Made by a program: the position numbers and the translations under genes
Part shown: in pieces, positions 44,363-55,490 of the stretch
Layout of the letters: every line of letters begins with the position of its first letter
Numbering within the stretch: position 1 is the stretch's first letter
NCBI RefSeq assembly: GCF_050947875.1
Contig: NC_134568.1
Location: 266,490,202-266,554,201, forward strand
Direction of reading: 5' to 3'
Origin: Dermacentor variabilis
Lineage: Eukaryota > Arthropoda > Arachnida > Ixodida > Ixodidae
Length of the DNA: 64,000 nucleotides
Notes under the pieces: generated by a model
What the model saw: the letters and a program-made list of their open reading frames with translations, nothing else
What the model was told of the DNA's origin: nothing
The model's database searches: none

Positions 44363-45443
44363 CAGGATGTTTCACGCAACTTGAGCCAAGGATTTCAAAA
44401 AAGGTGATTAACCACAGCTGAATGAAACCAAAGACATTGTTTGCCATTATGTGGCGCTGCTTAGAGTATCTTCATATTCTACTTATTTAGTTAATTAGCT
44501 AATATCAATTATGCAATCTATTTGTTATTCGTTTAAGGCCAAGTGCGTTTCGTTGCGTTGTAGAGGGGATTCAGAAACGACCGATCCAATTTTTTGTGGC
44601 AACGTACATGATGCGTGGCGATTTCTTTCGGCGCTTAACGAAGGCCGGCGAAATATATAGTCAAACCACGTGACGGCGCTCTTACGATATCGTATTGCAG
44701 CGCTCTCAACCGCGCTTCGAGCGAAAGAACCGTGTGCGCGGACCGTGGCGAAGTGAGCGGCCGCGGCTCTAGGTATCGGCTTCACAGTGCGTCAGCACCT
44801 TTGACGGGGGCCCACGGAAAGCAAGCGCCGTATAGGCTCGACGCACGCTCGAGCGCGTTACAATACGATAGCGCACGAGCGCAGTCACGTGGTTTGGTTT
44901 CCTATTTCGCGGGCTTTCTTTACACGCCGAAAAAGATCACCGCGCCGCATGTACAGTCGCAGCCACTGCTAGTGGGAACACGGGAGCCCTGGCATCGCTC
45001 TGCGCACAGCCCCACACCCGCCGCCTCATGAATGTCTTGCGGCGCATGCGCAATCAAAGCGATTGGTGAAAATCCCGGCGAGTTGTCTACTATGGCGAGT
45101 CGTCTGCCAAGGCTTCATGAGGCGCAGCTGGTGGCCCTCCGCGGAGGGCTACCACGAGCTCCCGTGTTCCCGCTAACAGTGGCAGCGTCGGTACGTTGCC
45201 GCAAACAATTGAATCGGTGGTTTCTGAACCCCCTCTACAACGTAACGAAACGCACTTGGCCCTAAAGCAAATATTAAATATGTTGCATAGTTGATGTTAG
45301 TTAATTAAGTACTTAACAGGAATATAAATAATAATAATTTGAGGAGAAGCACATGACCGCAAACCATTTGTCGTCGGTTTCACCCAGCTGCGGTTAACCA
45401 CGTTCCTTAAAAATCCTTTGTTCAATTTACCTGAAACATCCTG
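44363..45443. mobile_element. Foldback DNA transposon, non-autonomous
   Basis: The left arm (44363 to about 44722) and right arm (about 44838-45443, once its insert is set aside) are reverse complements over several hundred bases. Landmark pairs are CAGGATGTTTCA with TGAAACATCCTG, GGCCAAGTGCGTTTCG with CGAAACGCACTTGGCC, and CAAACCACGTGAC with GTCACGTGGTTTGG. A short loop separates the arms. No transposase frame exists. The right terminus is fused to another CAGGGTGTTTCAGG end, making a 34-bp near-palindrome at 45427-45460. Confidence 0.85.
44955..45190. mobile_element. MITE nested in the foldback arm
   Basis: This 236-bp insert has terminal inverted repeats (GCAGCCACTGCTAGTGGGAA, CACGGGAGC at the left; their complement at 45158-45186). 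It is flanked by GTAC on both sides (44951-44954 and 45191-45194), a candidate 4-bp target duplication. The counterpart position in the left foldback arm reads GTACAT with no insert, supporting insertion. Confidence 0.75.
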
Positions 45444-45887
45444 CAGGGTGTTTCAGGTAACCTGGAGTAGCCAGTCACGCGGAAATGTTGCGTGTATTCG
45501 CGGGCTTGTTTCGCGGCCGGAAAAACAGCTTTCTGTTGCATGTATTGAGCAACAGAAAACTGTATCGCGAGTTTTGCATGTTGCTCTACTGCTTGCTCTA
45601 CATTTTTCATCCAATTACAACGTTTGAAAAATTAATTACTGTAATTAATAATTATACTAATTATGCAGTTCGTCGGTATGCAAAGCATAGTCTGAGTATC
45701 TCCAAGCGACGGCAAACAACATTAACTTAGTTATGTTCCAGCTACGTGGCATTTGCCTATCTTGAAATCTTGGTGCATGATACTTCAGTAAAACTTCTGT
45801 AGGGGCGAGTTGGTACATGTCAAGGAAAACAGTATAGCGCAAACCAGGGGTGGTCTGCACAAACATTTAATAAAGAAAATAATAATG
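45444..45887 (+). mobile_element. Possible second element starting CAGGGTGTTTCAGG
   Basis: The sequence after 45443 begins with the same terminal motif as the foldback element and continues TAACCTGGAGTAGCC. I could not find its other end, so extent is uncertain. Confidence 0.35.
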
Positions 45888-45956
45888 AATTTAAGAACGC
45901 GTTCTAAAATGTTCCATAGACAACGCCTAGTCCGCGCAAGAACGCGTTCTTAAATT
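45888..45956. repeat. 18-bp inverted repeat around a 33-bp spacer
   Basis: AATTTAAGAACGCGTTCT at 45888-45905 and its exact complement at 45939-45956. Each arm itself contains the palindrome AGAACGCGTTCT. Could be a small MITE or a recombination relic. Confidence 0.8.
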
Positions 45957-45996
45957 TGCTATAACTTTCGCTATTAAATGTTCGTGAAAGCCGCCC

Positions 45997-46598
45997 CAGG
46001 ACGACCACAATATGAGAGGGACACACACAGAATCGCTACTAACAACTGCTTTTATTCTCCCGCCACAACGCACATATATACACCATGGCCACACACGCGC
46101 AAACGTAATCAAAATGAACACATAACTTACGCCAGGCAGTTAACGGATATATGAGCTTAAAAACTGACACTCTGCCGCGTAAAGAGATAAGGATGTGTCA
46201 CTGACACAGTCATCTGTTTTTTTTTTCTCTATGTGATAAGCTTCTAGTACTAAGCGCGCTCGCTCGCTTTTGCTTCGGCCCAGAATCAAGGTCTCATCAA
46301 AGTGCGGTGCACAATCGCGGCAAGTATTCAAATGGGACACAACATGTGCCCCTCTGTCAGCACTGCCGTTTGCTTTTCTGGCGTGTTCCCTGAGCCGCTC
46401 GTTGATGCACCGCCCGGTCTGACCGATGTACGTCTCCCCACATGGTAATTGCCGGGCATAAACCACTCCGATTGCTTGGATTACGCTTGCGAATGTGCGG
46501 CCATGGTGTGTATACAAGTATGTGCGTTGTGGCGGGAGAATAAAAGCAGTTGTTAATAGAGCTTCTGTGTGTGTCCCTCTCATATTGTGGTCGTCCTG
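45997..46598 (-). mobile_element. Truncated PLE with inverted terminal copy
   Basis: The minus-strand PLE end consists of a GIY-YIG fragment followed by its 3' untranslated part (46139 down to 45997). The same 3' part occurs again inverted at 46479-46598, joined to the truncated 5' side of the coding fragment. Arms are about 115 nt and share GGCCATGGTG, GTGCGTTGTGGCGGGAGAAT, AAAAGCAGTTGTTA and CATATTGTGGTCGTCCTG. This repeats, in smaller form, the head-to-head layout of 8714-12104, but from a different subfamily. Confidence 0.88.
46140..46475 (-). pseudogene. PLE GIY-YIG endonuclease fragment
   Basis: The minus frame shows VVYARQLPCGETYIGQTGRC followed by INERLREHARKANG, the GIY-YIG core, then a His/Cys segment (HVVSHLNTCRDCAPHFDETL) and EAYHIEKKKTDDCVSDTSLS. 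The frame is open upstream to 46583, but that part is antisense terminal-repeat sequence and not PLE protein. RT is absent. Confidence 0.88.
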
Positions 46599-46599
46599 A

Positions 46600-47500
46600 T
46601 TTGCGCTGCTGTATTTTATTGGTGCTCGATAGTTGGGACACGTTGTCTATATACCGGATGTTTTATTGGTGTTTGTTTTTTACAAAGTCCAAAATTTTTA
46701 TATTGCCTGTGTCAGATAGCCAAATTCTAACCCTTGATATAAATTACGCGATGAGGCGGCCATTACTTCTACGAGAAATGAAAATGCTCAATTGAATAAT
46801 TAGCATAAATACGCTAATTAGCTTTTAAATTAATTCTATTACAGCATATATTTAAATATACGAATTATAGCCGGTGAGTTTGCAAGCCGTGTCCATTTGG
46901 AACGCATTATCTGGACTGTACAAGTTTCGATATATTAATTTTCAAAGTGCCCGACCAAAACCCATTGGGGTTCCAGTTACTTTTTTTTTACGAAACCGCT
47001 GTTTTATGCATTGCAGCACATAAGTAACTGCAACACCAATGCATTTTGTCGGACACTTAGAATATGTCGTCTCGGTCACTTCTTGTGTTGAAGCCTGACA
47101 TGGAAATTAGGATCTAAAGCCTAATTAATTTCTTGCGTTTAACGTTCTGGACTCACCAGCTTTCTTGATTTCGAACCGCATTAACATATATGCAGGTAGG
47201 ATAAAGCTGCTTAGCTGCCTTCTTCTCACACTAGGACTATCATAACTATGACCGGATTCAGCGTATTTAGCGTTACGTTGAGTCTACCCTCTAAACTTTC
47301 TTATTTATGGAGTTTAGCTGCTTCTTGGCTCTCTTCTTTCCCCAACATGACCTGGTCGAACGCTTGCTTCTTCGTTCGTTATCCATAGGGATCTTATTTT
47401 ATTCATGACTACTGCCTCATTTATTTCACATTGTATTTGTTCACTAGGATTAGTGGCAGCGATTACATCTGTTTTTTTGGCTAATTTCTTTAAGCACCAT
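46600..47500. other. Non-coding, nothing recognised
   Basis: AT-rich. The pair ATGCATTGCAGCAC / AACACCAATGCATT near 47008-47045 is a small inverted motif. No gene supported. Confidence 0.35.
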
Positions 47501-48740
47501 CTTGACCACCTGCTCGAGACACGCCACGGTCTCGCGCCGACCGAGCGCCGTCCAAGGGGCCGAGTTCCGCGGCTGAGCGCCACGCCGACGTGGCCCGCGT
47601 CGGGGCGGAAGGAGATAGGTCTTGTTTTATTTCCTTCAATAAATCAGGCGCGCGCAACTTATGCATGCCAAAGCCGGCCGTGGTCGGGGCATCCATCACG
47701 GGCGATTGCGGCGCCATGAACTTCCGCCCGGATCAGTGCGGATCCATTCCGTTTTGAGGCTGGGCCGCGTATCAATGCACGCGACATTTTTGCTCTGCTC
47801 CGATGCGATTGCTGCCGTTGCATTTTTTTTCTCGCTGTCTCTCTCTCTCTCTCCCCCCCCACATGATCCTGCCACCTCCCCGACCACGCGGGCGCGCGCC
47901 TCCGGGTCAGCCCTCTCCCCCAAGAGCGCGTCTCCTGGCGGCCTGAGACAAATTCGGCGCCTGCGGTATAATAATGACCGGGGCTGCGCGGGATCGAATA
48001 TTAGTAGCGGCGCGCGGGGTGTTTAGCCGGAGGCCAGTCACGACGATGCGCATACATAACGGAACGGCGGTGGCCCCCCACAAGAGGCGCGCCACTGCCG
48101 ACCACCGCGGGCTCCGGACAGCCCATCTCCCGCCGGAGGTGGCGGCAGCCCCCAACTTCTTCGTAACAGGTAGACGGCCATCTGTCATCGTCTTACACAG
48201 CCAAGTTGACAACCTTGATTACCATGTCACACGCTCCGATGGAAACGCATCCCCTTGAAAGTGGAAGCGGATCAAGCCTCCCGCGGCAGTCCGCGCGCTG
48301 CCCGCACTCTGCTTCTCGCTTTCTTTTTATCTTCCACAACCACACTCCGCCACGCGCACATGGCTCATCGCCTGCCGTTTTTGGGGCCGTGCGTCGCTAC
48401 ATCCGTCGCGGGACGTCGCCGCTAGAGCGAGGGAGGGGCGCTCTTGTTTTTTTGCGCCAGCGTTTCGCTGGCGTGTTTACTTTAGTTCCGAGTAGTCTCG
48501 AGGACATCGAGATGCCCGCTCTTGTCTCCCTTCAAATGCTCCAGCGAACGAGGATGAGTACGGCGCCGAGGGAAGACGTCCATCGACAACCAACGGGCGG
48601 CCGCGATGCGCGTAGACAAATGCGTGAACTGTGGTCCGTGTTTGTGCGCGTGAGTGAGCTGCCGACGCCGCTACGAGCGCTGACCGAAGCTGACAGTGTC
48701 CCTCACCGGATGTTGAAAGCACCGTAATCTTTGTGGCCGG
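47500..48740. other. GC-rich, CpG-rich island 6
   Basis: The longest GC-rich block here. It includes TCTCTC and a C run (47836-47860), and patches such as GGTATAATAATGACCGGGGC and GGATCGAATATTAGTAGCGG with AT cores inside GC surroundings. Frames up to 173 codons overlap on both strands; none shows a domain. Candidate promoter or regulatory sequence. Confidence 0.4.
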
Positions 48741-49689
48741 GACACGATCTCACGTCTCTGGCACCGCAGTACTTTTCGTGCTTTCTATCGCTTATATGTT
48801 GTCACCACACTATAGGTCATGCTCCTGGCTAGAAACGGTGGAACAAGAAAACACAACGAAACAAGACTTTTCTCACCGGTCCTATTTCAGACTGTTGCGG
48901 CGAACGCCAGTAGTGTTTGGCGCCAAGAAACAATAGCAATGGATGTATGCAAAACATATATGATATATTCAGAAACTTCTTATTTTAATAATTGCGATGC
49001 TATAGAGAGTTTAACTAGTGTAGAGATCGCTATTTCAAAATCGTAGTAAAGAGAACGACTAAACTAGAAAACAAAATGAGCAAAAATAAATGATATAATC
49101 ACAAGCTTTCATAATCTCTTAGAACCGAAGAAACACACGACATAAACGCATACATACTACAAACATACCACGAACTCGATATAAAGCTGCAAGTATATAC
49201 AAATTATGCCTTACGCACAGTCAGCGCATAACCTGTGACAAGCCTGGATAGTCTCTACTCATGCTGAAATAGTTAAGTTAATTTTAGAACTGAATCTTCT
49301 GAACTCCCAACCGTGAACTCTGCTTTCAGCTTCTGCTCTCACTAGTCACTGAAATGGCCGTGGGCAGTGCGCGTTCTAAAGAACACTTGTTACAGCCAGC
49401 TATATGAACAAATTCCACCTAAGTTTTCGGAGTAAGGAATCCAGGGGTATTATTCTGTAACGATTCCTCTTTGTCTTTTTATTATTTTTTCCCTTCTTCA
49501 CTGCCTGACACTAACGTACCTGCCACCCCTCCATGGCGAAAATTGTCAACTAGGCAGGACGGATAATAAGGAATGAAAAGAATGGGTAGAAAAGAATCCT
49601 CGCGAAATGCGGCCCCAGGATAAACTGGTACTTCCCTGAGATCTGATCGGGCATCGTAGAATAGAAAGGGGATGAGCGTACGTTGCGTT
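48741..49689. other. Non-coding, nothing recognised
   Basis: AT-rich, no frame over ~75 codons, no repeat recognised. Confidence 0.4.
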
Positions 49690-50225
49690 CAAAACTGTAA
49701 AGTGGACTCTCGGAACATTTTCATAGCCTCCAAGTCCTGTAAAATTCCGCTAGTACCAATGGGCGTCTGGAAGGGAAAGGCGTCTACCTTTTTATTCATA
49801 TTTACATGATTAGCCTTGGTCTTTCCCATAATAATCCTCAAACTTATCCCGAGCCTTTGGTGGTTCAAATGCTCAATTATTCCTTGTAAGTCAACCGCAG
49901 CATTGTTTAACAGGACGTCATCCTAAAACAGCAGGTCCCTGACATATTCCCCATTCATCTTCACACTTCATCATTTCCAATATACCAGCTTGAGTACTCC
50001 TCCCGAGCATGCAATGAATAGTATTGGAGTTTATCTCCTAGCTTTACAGCCCTATTAATCGGTATTTTACCGGCTTTTCTTAAAGGTATTATAATAGCTG
50101 CGGAATTTTTGTAGATATTTGCTCAAATATCCCCATATGCTTCATCTACTCCTTAATTACGCAATGCCTCCATGACTGCGCGTATCTCGACTTTCGTAAT
50201 CTATGAAGACGGAATATCAAGGTTA
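49690..50225 (-). mobile_element. RTE-like LINE fragment, heavily decayed
   Basis: Parallels 27950-28340 on the same strand: CATAATAATCCTCAAACTTA, TGTTTAACAGGACGTCATCC, AATAGTATTGGAGTTTATCT, TTTTTGTAGATATTTGC, TTAATTACGCAATGCCTCCA and TCGTAATCTATGAAGACGG. No open frame remains. It is an older copy of the same RT region. Confidence 0.8.
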
Positions 50226-50389
50226 GTAATGAGGAGAATTAAGAAGCTTTTATTAATATTTTTGTGACAATCATATGAAGCTAATCGACAATGAAACCAA
50301 GGAACGCATGGGGGACATCAGCTGTTCTTCAACAGAAATTTACAATTAATTAAGAAATGGAAAACGAGTGGGAAAAGATAGCCAACTTG

Positions 50390-50463
50390 CCACCGGTGCG
50401 AGCCGAACCCACAACCTCTGCATGATGCGTGCGCTGCTCTGCCATTTGAGTTACGGTGGCGGC
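50390..50463 (-). repeat. tRNA-like unit of a repeat family
   Basis: Reverse complement begins GCCGCCACCGTAACTCAAAT and contains an A-box-like AACTCAAATGGCAGAG and B-box GGGTTCGGCTCGC, then GTGGCAAGTTGGC. It resembles the tRNA-like unit at 13741-13813, including the CAAGTTG that follows. The acceptor pairing is imperfect, so I treat it as a mobile tRNA-derived module. Confidence 0.6.
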
Positions 50464-50676
50464 TGTGCCCCCGTCCACTTACTCAGGGTATTTGTGTATG
50501 TGTACTAAACCTCGTCTGCTGCAATCGTAGTTATCCCAGTGACAATAACGGCTACTGAACTTGTCTGCAATCGAGACGCCAGTCAGTCGAATCATGTCAT
50601 TCAAGCAAGAAGTATACGCAGTGTCCCAAAGCCCGACCTTGAGGACGACGTTGCAAGAACCGCCATAAGGATACAA

Positions 50677-50962
50677 CGTTCAGACGTCAGTTCTTCTAGA
50701 GCGCAGCTCTTAGGCGCCCATTCGTGCGGCGAGCGTCGGCGTCCTACATTATAACCGAGCGAAGGAGCACAGCGAAAGCTGAGAGAGAACGCGGAGCGCA
50801 GCGGAAGATGAAAATAGCGGCGAGAGCGAAGAGAGCGCGAGGGGCAAAGCGGAGGAAGAGGGTATGGCGAAAGCATGAGAAGAGCGTAGCGCCGCGGACA
50901 AGCCGTTTTGCGGTGACGATGGCTACGAGATGGCGCCAGAGTAGCGCGCGTCGTCTGTGTGG
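50677..50962 (+). repeat. Dispersed repeat A, copy 2
   Basis: Second copy of the repeat at 286-612. TAGAGCGCAGCTCTTAGG, GTGCGGCGAGCGTCGGCG, GAAGAGAGCGCGAGG, GGCTACGAGATGGCGCC and CGTCGTCTGTGT appear in the same order. The related part stops near GTCTGT; GC-rich sequence continues to about 51140. Confidence 0.75.
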
Positions 50963-50999
50963 AAACAAAGCGCTGCAACGAGCGGAGGTTGTCTGCAGC

Positions 51000-52230
51000 G
51001 GCTGCTGTGAATCGCGCCCACCCGTCACCCCCGCGCCGCCTCTCGCAATCTCTCGATTAGCGAGGGCATTGCGCCACACATCGCTCCGTTTGCAACGTGT
51101 CGCACGAGAGACAGATTGCCCGCGCCAGCCAATATATCTCGAAATGAAAACACCTATACAGCTCCGCTCAAATTTCGGATTAGGGAGTATCGTAATCGTC
51201 GGTGAATTTTTTCTCTTTCTCCTCGTCGTCAATTCTCTACGTTCTCCAGTCTCCGCAACTCATTTACTTTCTGCTCTGTCTAGTAGTTTTGTTGCGGTTG
51301 TTTTAGTTTTGCTTTAATTCTTGAATGTTTTGACTTCCTAGTTTCTCTTGTCGCTTTCCCGACTTTATACTTCGTTCGTTTATTTGTCACTGAGACTTCG
51401 CGAAATGAAGCGAGAATGCAACCTTCCGCAACTTGTCGCAACCTTCCAATGGACCTAGAAGAATGTAACCTAGTTTACAGAGATTCAGGACTTTAAAAAC
51501 CTGAGAATTCCTATGGCACAGAGGAAACAGACTCTTGAGACCAACAAAGTTAGTAAATACCTTAAGGAGCATATACGCTGCGCAGATTTATATACCGATA
51601 TGCAAAGGCGACGTACATTTTACAGTCTCAGTGCGCACGCGACAGAAGAAGAGCAAACGTCCCTGTTACACTGAAAGGAACCACCTTGGGGTATTTATAT
51701 CCACTGGTTTGTCTCTTCGAGCAGGCTTCCCGCCTTGTGAATAAGGGTGGTCATCTAATTGACGAGACTGTATATCGAGCTATCCCCAAAACATATAAAA
51801 ATCATCGTGCCTCGTCAAGGTCTTGCTCCAGCGCCTTGTATCGCTTTGTGTGAGGTACAGGGCACTCCAGCCACCGTGCTGGCATGCCGCAGGCTCAGCC
51901 GCCTTTGTTGTTTATCTCTAGTTATATCCAGGAGTCAGGGAAAAGCTCATAAGTACACCCTTTGTGCTCGCACCGAATAAAAACAGTCTTCCAATCGTAA
52001 TTTTGTAGTGTTTATCTCTGATATTTAATTTACTTCAGAGTTTAATTTTGATTTTATAGGAACAATGCACTTTGAAATGCAAGAAAACTCTTCTTTAAAA
52101 AGCGTGACAGCAGCGCAGAAACCAGAGTGCGAATTTTGTTTGGCTTAAGTACATTTTGTCCCAAATAGCAGATATTTGCCAAGACAAGCAAGAAATCCAC
52201 ACCCTCCAATGTCGTAAAGGCCCTTGTGGC
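51000..52230. other. Non-coding, nothing recognised
   Basis: GC-rich to about 51140, then AT-leaning. ATATAAAG and similar motifs occur but no transcript can be argued for. Confidence 0.35.
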
Positions 52231-52239
52231 GCACTTAGT

Positions 52240-53170
52240 AGAATCTTTGCATCTCGTGGTTTCGGCGGCTGAAGGGAAGGCATGTCTGCACCTATATAAA
52301 GCGTCATCGACGCCCAGCCCACCGCAAAGTCCTGCGTGCCTTCGCACGCCTCTGGCGAGAAGACAATGGCTTGGCCGGAACAAATTTCCTCCTTTCTGCA
52401 ATAAGATGCAAAGAGAGTGCAAGCAGAGTGTTCTTTGTCGCCGATAGCTTTTCAGCTGCTCGGGCTTCCGCCGCGCACGGCAACGAGCCGCCGCTCTTGT
52501 CGCCGTCTAGTGCTTCTTCGCGGCCGGCGTCCATTAATTGCGGCCCGGAGCGGCGAGGAACAGGAAGTGCCGAGCCCCGTCAGCCGCCGGAAGGCCGCCG
52601 ACGCGGCGCAACTCACGCCAGGAACGCCGGGCCCGCCGCCGCAATCACGCGAATGGAAGCCCAACGGCTTCTCCCAAGAAGCAGGCAGAGGCCCTTCCGC
52701 CGAGTTGCGCCGGGCGCTGTTGCTCTTGGGGGCGGGGACATTTCCAATTCAAAGCGAACCGTAGAAACGCCCGAGCACGCGCGCGCTTCCAAGCTCGGCT
52801 GCTGTCTGCGCTGCGCGCGGGCCCCTGGAATGCCAGCGATCAGACCCGGCTTGGCATTCCGAACCTGATGTGGCATTGCTCACTCGGCCGGCAGTCGTTC
52901 GCCGGCGGCGCCGAAAGCCGCCGGAGCGTTGGCGACGTGCGCGCAGAGGAAAGCAGCGGCGGCTCTTTCGCCTGTCTTCTCTCGCTTCTGCACCGGGGGC
53001 GGCCCTTGCAACAACCTCGGCCACAGGGAACTTGAACCAAATCGATTTCAAGGAGTTTTCCTCGTCAACCCGCTTCCAAATCGCGATGGATGCGACGGTC
53101 GCGTGTGAGGGGCCACCTCCCGAATCATTTAGAGGCCGTCTATTCGGTCCTCACAATCTGGCAAGCAGGG
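52240..53170. other. GC-rich, CpG-rich island 7
   Basis: CpG-dense block with a TATATAAAG motif at about 52293-52301 just upstream, and an AT core CATTAATTGCGGCCC at about 52533. Frames up to 165 codons in all orientations, Arg/Ala/Pro-rich, without a domain. Possibly a promoter with 5' untranslated exon; the TATA-like motif is suggestive only. Confidence 0.4.
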
Positions 53171-53760
53171 TCCATGTCAACAGCGTTCTTCCGTTTACGG
53201 TCACTGCTTTCTTTTTTTCTTGTTGTCATTCGCCATTCAGCTTTTATAGGATCATTGCTGCCTATGCTTTTTCCACTAGGCCTCATTATTCAACTAATCA
53301 TGAGTTAGAAAAAAAGAGACACGTCAGTGAAAAAGTGACTAATATTGTAGCGTAAAGTCAGGTTTAGGCATCGAATTATTCTTCGTTCATTATGTTTATT
53401 GAAGTAGGAAGTAATCATGTAGCCACCGTAGTCTCGAAAAATGTGTTGACATTGTTATCAGCTATGTCAGGGTTGTGATTCAAGCGGTGCCGGCTCTGCT
53501 TTTATAGATTGCATTGGATTTGAATTTTGAGATCAAATTTATGATTTCATAAACATACTCAGGCCATATTACCCAGAGATACAAAAATTACGCAAATAGG
53601 ACCATATGTTGCACCTTTTGTGAATTGCAAAGTGTTTAGTTTATTTTGACGTGCGCCTGAGGGTGGTAAGGGCGGGGGAGCGGTGAGGAAGGCTTGAATC
53701 CGTATATTCTTGCTTTATTAAAAACAAATCTCGAAAAGATCCAAAGCACACTCCTAAACA
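53171..53760. other. Non-coding, nothing recognised
   Basis: AT-rich spacer, no supported feature. Confidence 0.35.
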
Positions 53761-53779
53761 TATTGCGAAGATTGTTTAC

Positions 53780-53925
53780 AGCAGAAAACACTGACATGGG
53801 CCGAAGAGAAGACACATGACACACCACTCCAGCAATGTGTGTCTTATCCCCTTTTGTCCATGTCAATGTACTCTGGTGGAAGCCTCTCTTGCAATGTTCA
53901 CCCAACGAGCTAGGGCAAACACTAT
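53780..53925 (+). mobile_element. Possible PLE 3'-end remnant
   Basis: GTGTGTCTTATCCCC, CCATGTCAATGTACTC and CACCCAACGAGCTAGGGCAA follow the same order and spacing style as the PLE 3' end at 12020-12095 (CAGTCCTTGTCC, CTGTACG, CCAACTAGCTCAAGC). The 5' side has the inverted AGACACATGACACACC. Highly diverged. Confidence 0.35.
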
Positions 53926-53944
53926 TCTTGATAGAAACCACCCA

Positions 53945-54125
53945 TAGTGGGTCGGCGGCTGCAGCATTCGGTTGCTGAGCACGAGGTCGTCGTTTCTATT
54001 CCTAGACGTGGTGGCCCCATTTCGACCGCGGCGGGAAACAAAATTGCCATTCCAGAGATATTCCGCAGTACGTTAAAGAAAACCAAAAGCTCCAATTGAA
54101 TTCGTATTTCCCCGCCAACGGTGCC
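53945..54125 (+). mobile_element. Ruka-like SINE, diverged
   Basis: GTTGCTGAGCACGAGGTCGT, GTGGTGGCCCCATTTCGACC, GCAGTACGTTAAAGAAAACC and GTATTTCCCCGCC follow the SINE order; the head is damaged. Confidence 0.7.
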
Positions 54126-54925
54126 CCCAGAGGCCATTACACGACAGGGCTGCGAATGGACGTTATAAATGACAACTCATTCAATTAGTGATGTGTTAAC
54201 TTGGCGCGCTATAACGTGGCTAACTTGAATCACTCAGTCATCTTCCCCCCGTGTAATGTCCGCCAGCACACTCAGACATTGCTCATCTGACCGTAGACTA
54301 TAAGTGAACAAGATAGGAATTTTTCTGCGCCCCAGCATGATGCAGGGGAAATGCTGTGAAAGAAGCTTGTTTTTCGACCCCTCAAAACAAGCAGTTTCCC
54401 GCTCTGCACAAGTATTTTGTATACTCTCGTCGGAACTATTATGTTTTTGTCTGTAATATTTACTGCAAATGTCCTCGATGCTGTGCACTTCCTTGTACTT
54501 CTCGATAGCACTCGCAAAATTAGAATCTCCAGGCCACTGAACAATGCGGGATACTCAGTAAAGAGTGTTTTATCTGTAAGGCAGTGGTGTTACAAGGTGG
54601 AGCTATTACGTCAGAGAAAGCACGCACGGAGAAAGTGAGCCAGATGCCGGGAATAACTCTGTCAGTTCCACAAAGCCAATGCACTAAATTAACAATCATA
54701 TTTAAGTGGGATCTTTTATTTATGTCTATAAATGTCTTTAAACAACAGCAGTCAAACTATTCTCCGCTCAACTTACCAACTGGTTGTTCCGAGACCAAAT
54801 ATCAGGCAGCCTTGTTCGTAAATAGAGTTAAGGAGTCGTCGATTAAACAGGGTTAACAGAACAAACTTTTGAACTTAGAATTTTCAGTATTATGCAGTAT
54901 TTTGGAGAATTTTTTGTGAATAAAA
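54126..54925. other. Non-coding, nothing recognised
   Basis: No domain, RNA or repeat recognised. Confidence 0.35.
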
Positions 54926-54929
54926 TATG

Positions 54930-55275
54930 CGGATCCCACGCACTGTGGGAATCGATGTAAGGAAAGCTTTCTGGGCTGTTTGCTTTGATTGATGATAATT
55001 AGCGGTGACGTTGATGACGAATGTTTAATTTCTTCAGCGTTTAGTGTGATACGAGAGTGGTGAGTTAATGCTAAACGTTTGCTTGTGCACGCCATTTCTG
55101 TTTGTCTGCACAACTTGTGTTTGTTTGCGTAGTAAACAGACCATACAGCGAGACGTGTTTCCTTGAGGCGTTGCTGTGTGCCATTGTTCATAACCTCCGA
55201 GAGTTAGCATTGTCATTGCCTCCCACGGTACACAGCATCGTGGCAGAGGTGTTCAACTTAACTAAGATATGGGGC
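54930..55275 (+). repeat. Dispersed repeat B, copy 2
   Basis: Matches 17805-18180: CCCACGCACTGTGGGAATCG, TGTTTGCTTTGATTG, AGCGGTGACGTTGA, ATACGAGAGTGGTGAGTTAA, CTTGAGGCG, ending ATGGGGCTGT. About 25 bp longer in the middle. As in copy 1, the end grades into inverted SINE sequence. Confidence 0.8.
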
Positions 55276-55490
55276 TGTTCATGCCAAAAGCGCAATCGGA
55301 TTATGAGATACGCCATAGTGGCGGACTGCGGATCAATTTTGAGCCTCGGGGGTTGTTTACGTGCGCCAAAATGTTAGTACACGAGCGTTTTTTTTTATAT
55401 TTCGTCCCCGTCGAAATGCGGCTGCCATGGTCGGTGTCGAACCCGCAACCTCGAGCAATGTCATAGCCATAAAGCTACCGCAGCGGGCAC
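55266..55490 (-). mobile_element. Ruka-like SINE, diverged
   Basis: Reverse complement order: GCTTTATGGCTATGACATTG, GAGGTTGCGGGTTCGACACC, GCAGCCGCATTTCGACGGGG, ACGTGCCAAAAGCGC-type end with ATGAGATACGCC. Nearly full length, old. Confidence 0.8.

Noticed and set aside
44097..44447. Poly-His protein
   Set aside because: Translation of the GAT microsatellite.
47314..47583. 89-codon minus-strand frame as a DNA-binding domain gene
   Set aside because: The segment KKLAKKTDVIAATNPSE looks protein-like, but I could not match it to a family, and the frame runs on into GC-rich low-complexity sequence.
50724..51317. 197-codon frame as a gene
   Set aside because: It begins inside dispersed repeat A, and the equivalent copy at 286-612 does not keep this frame.
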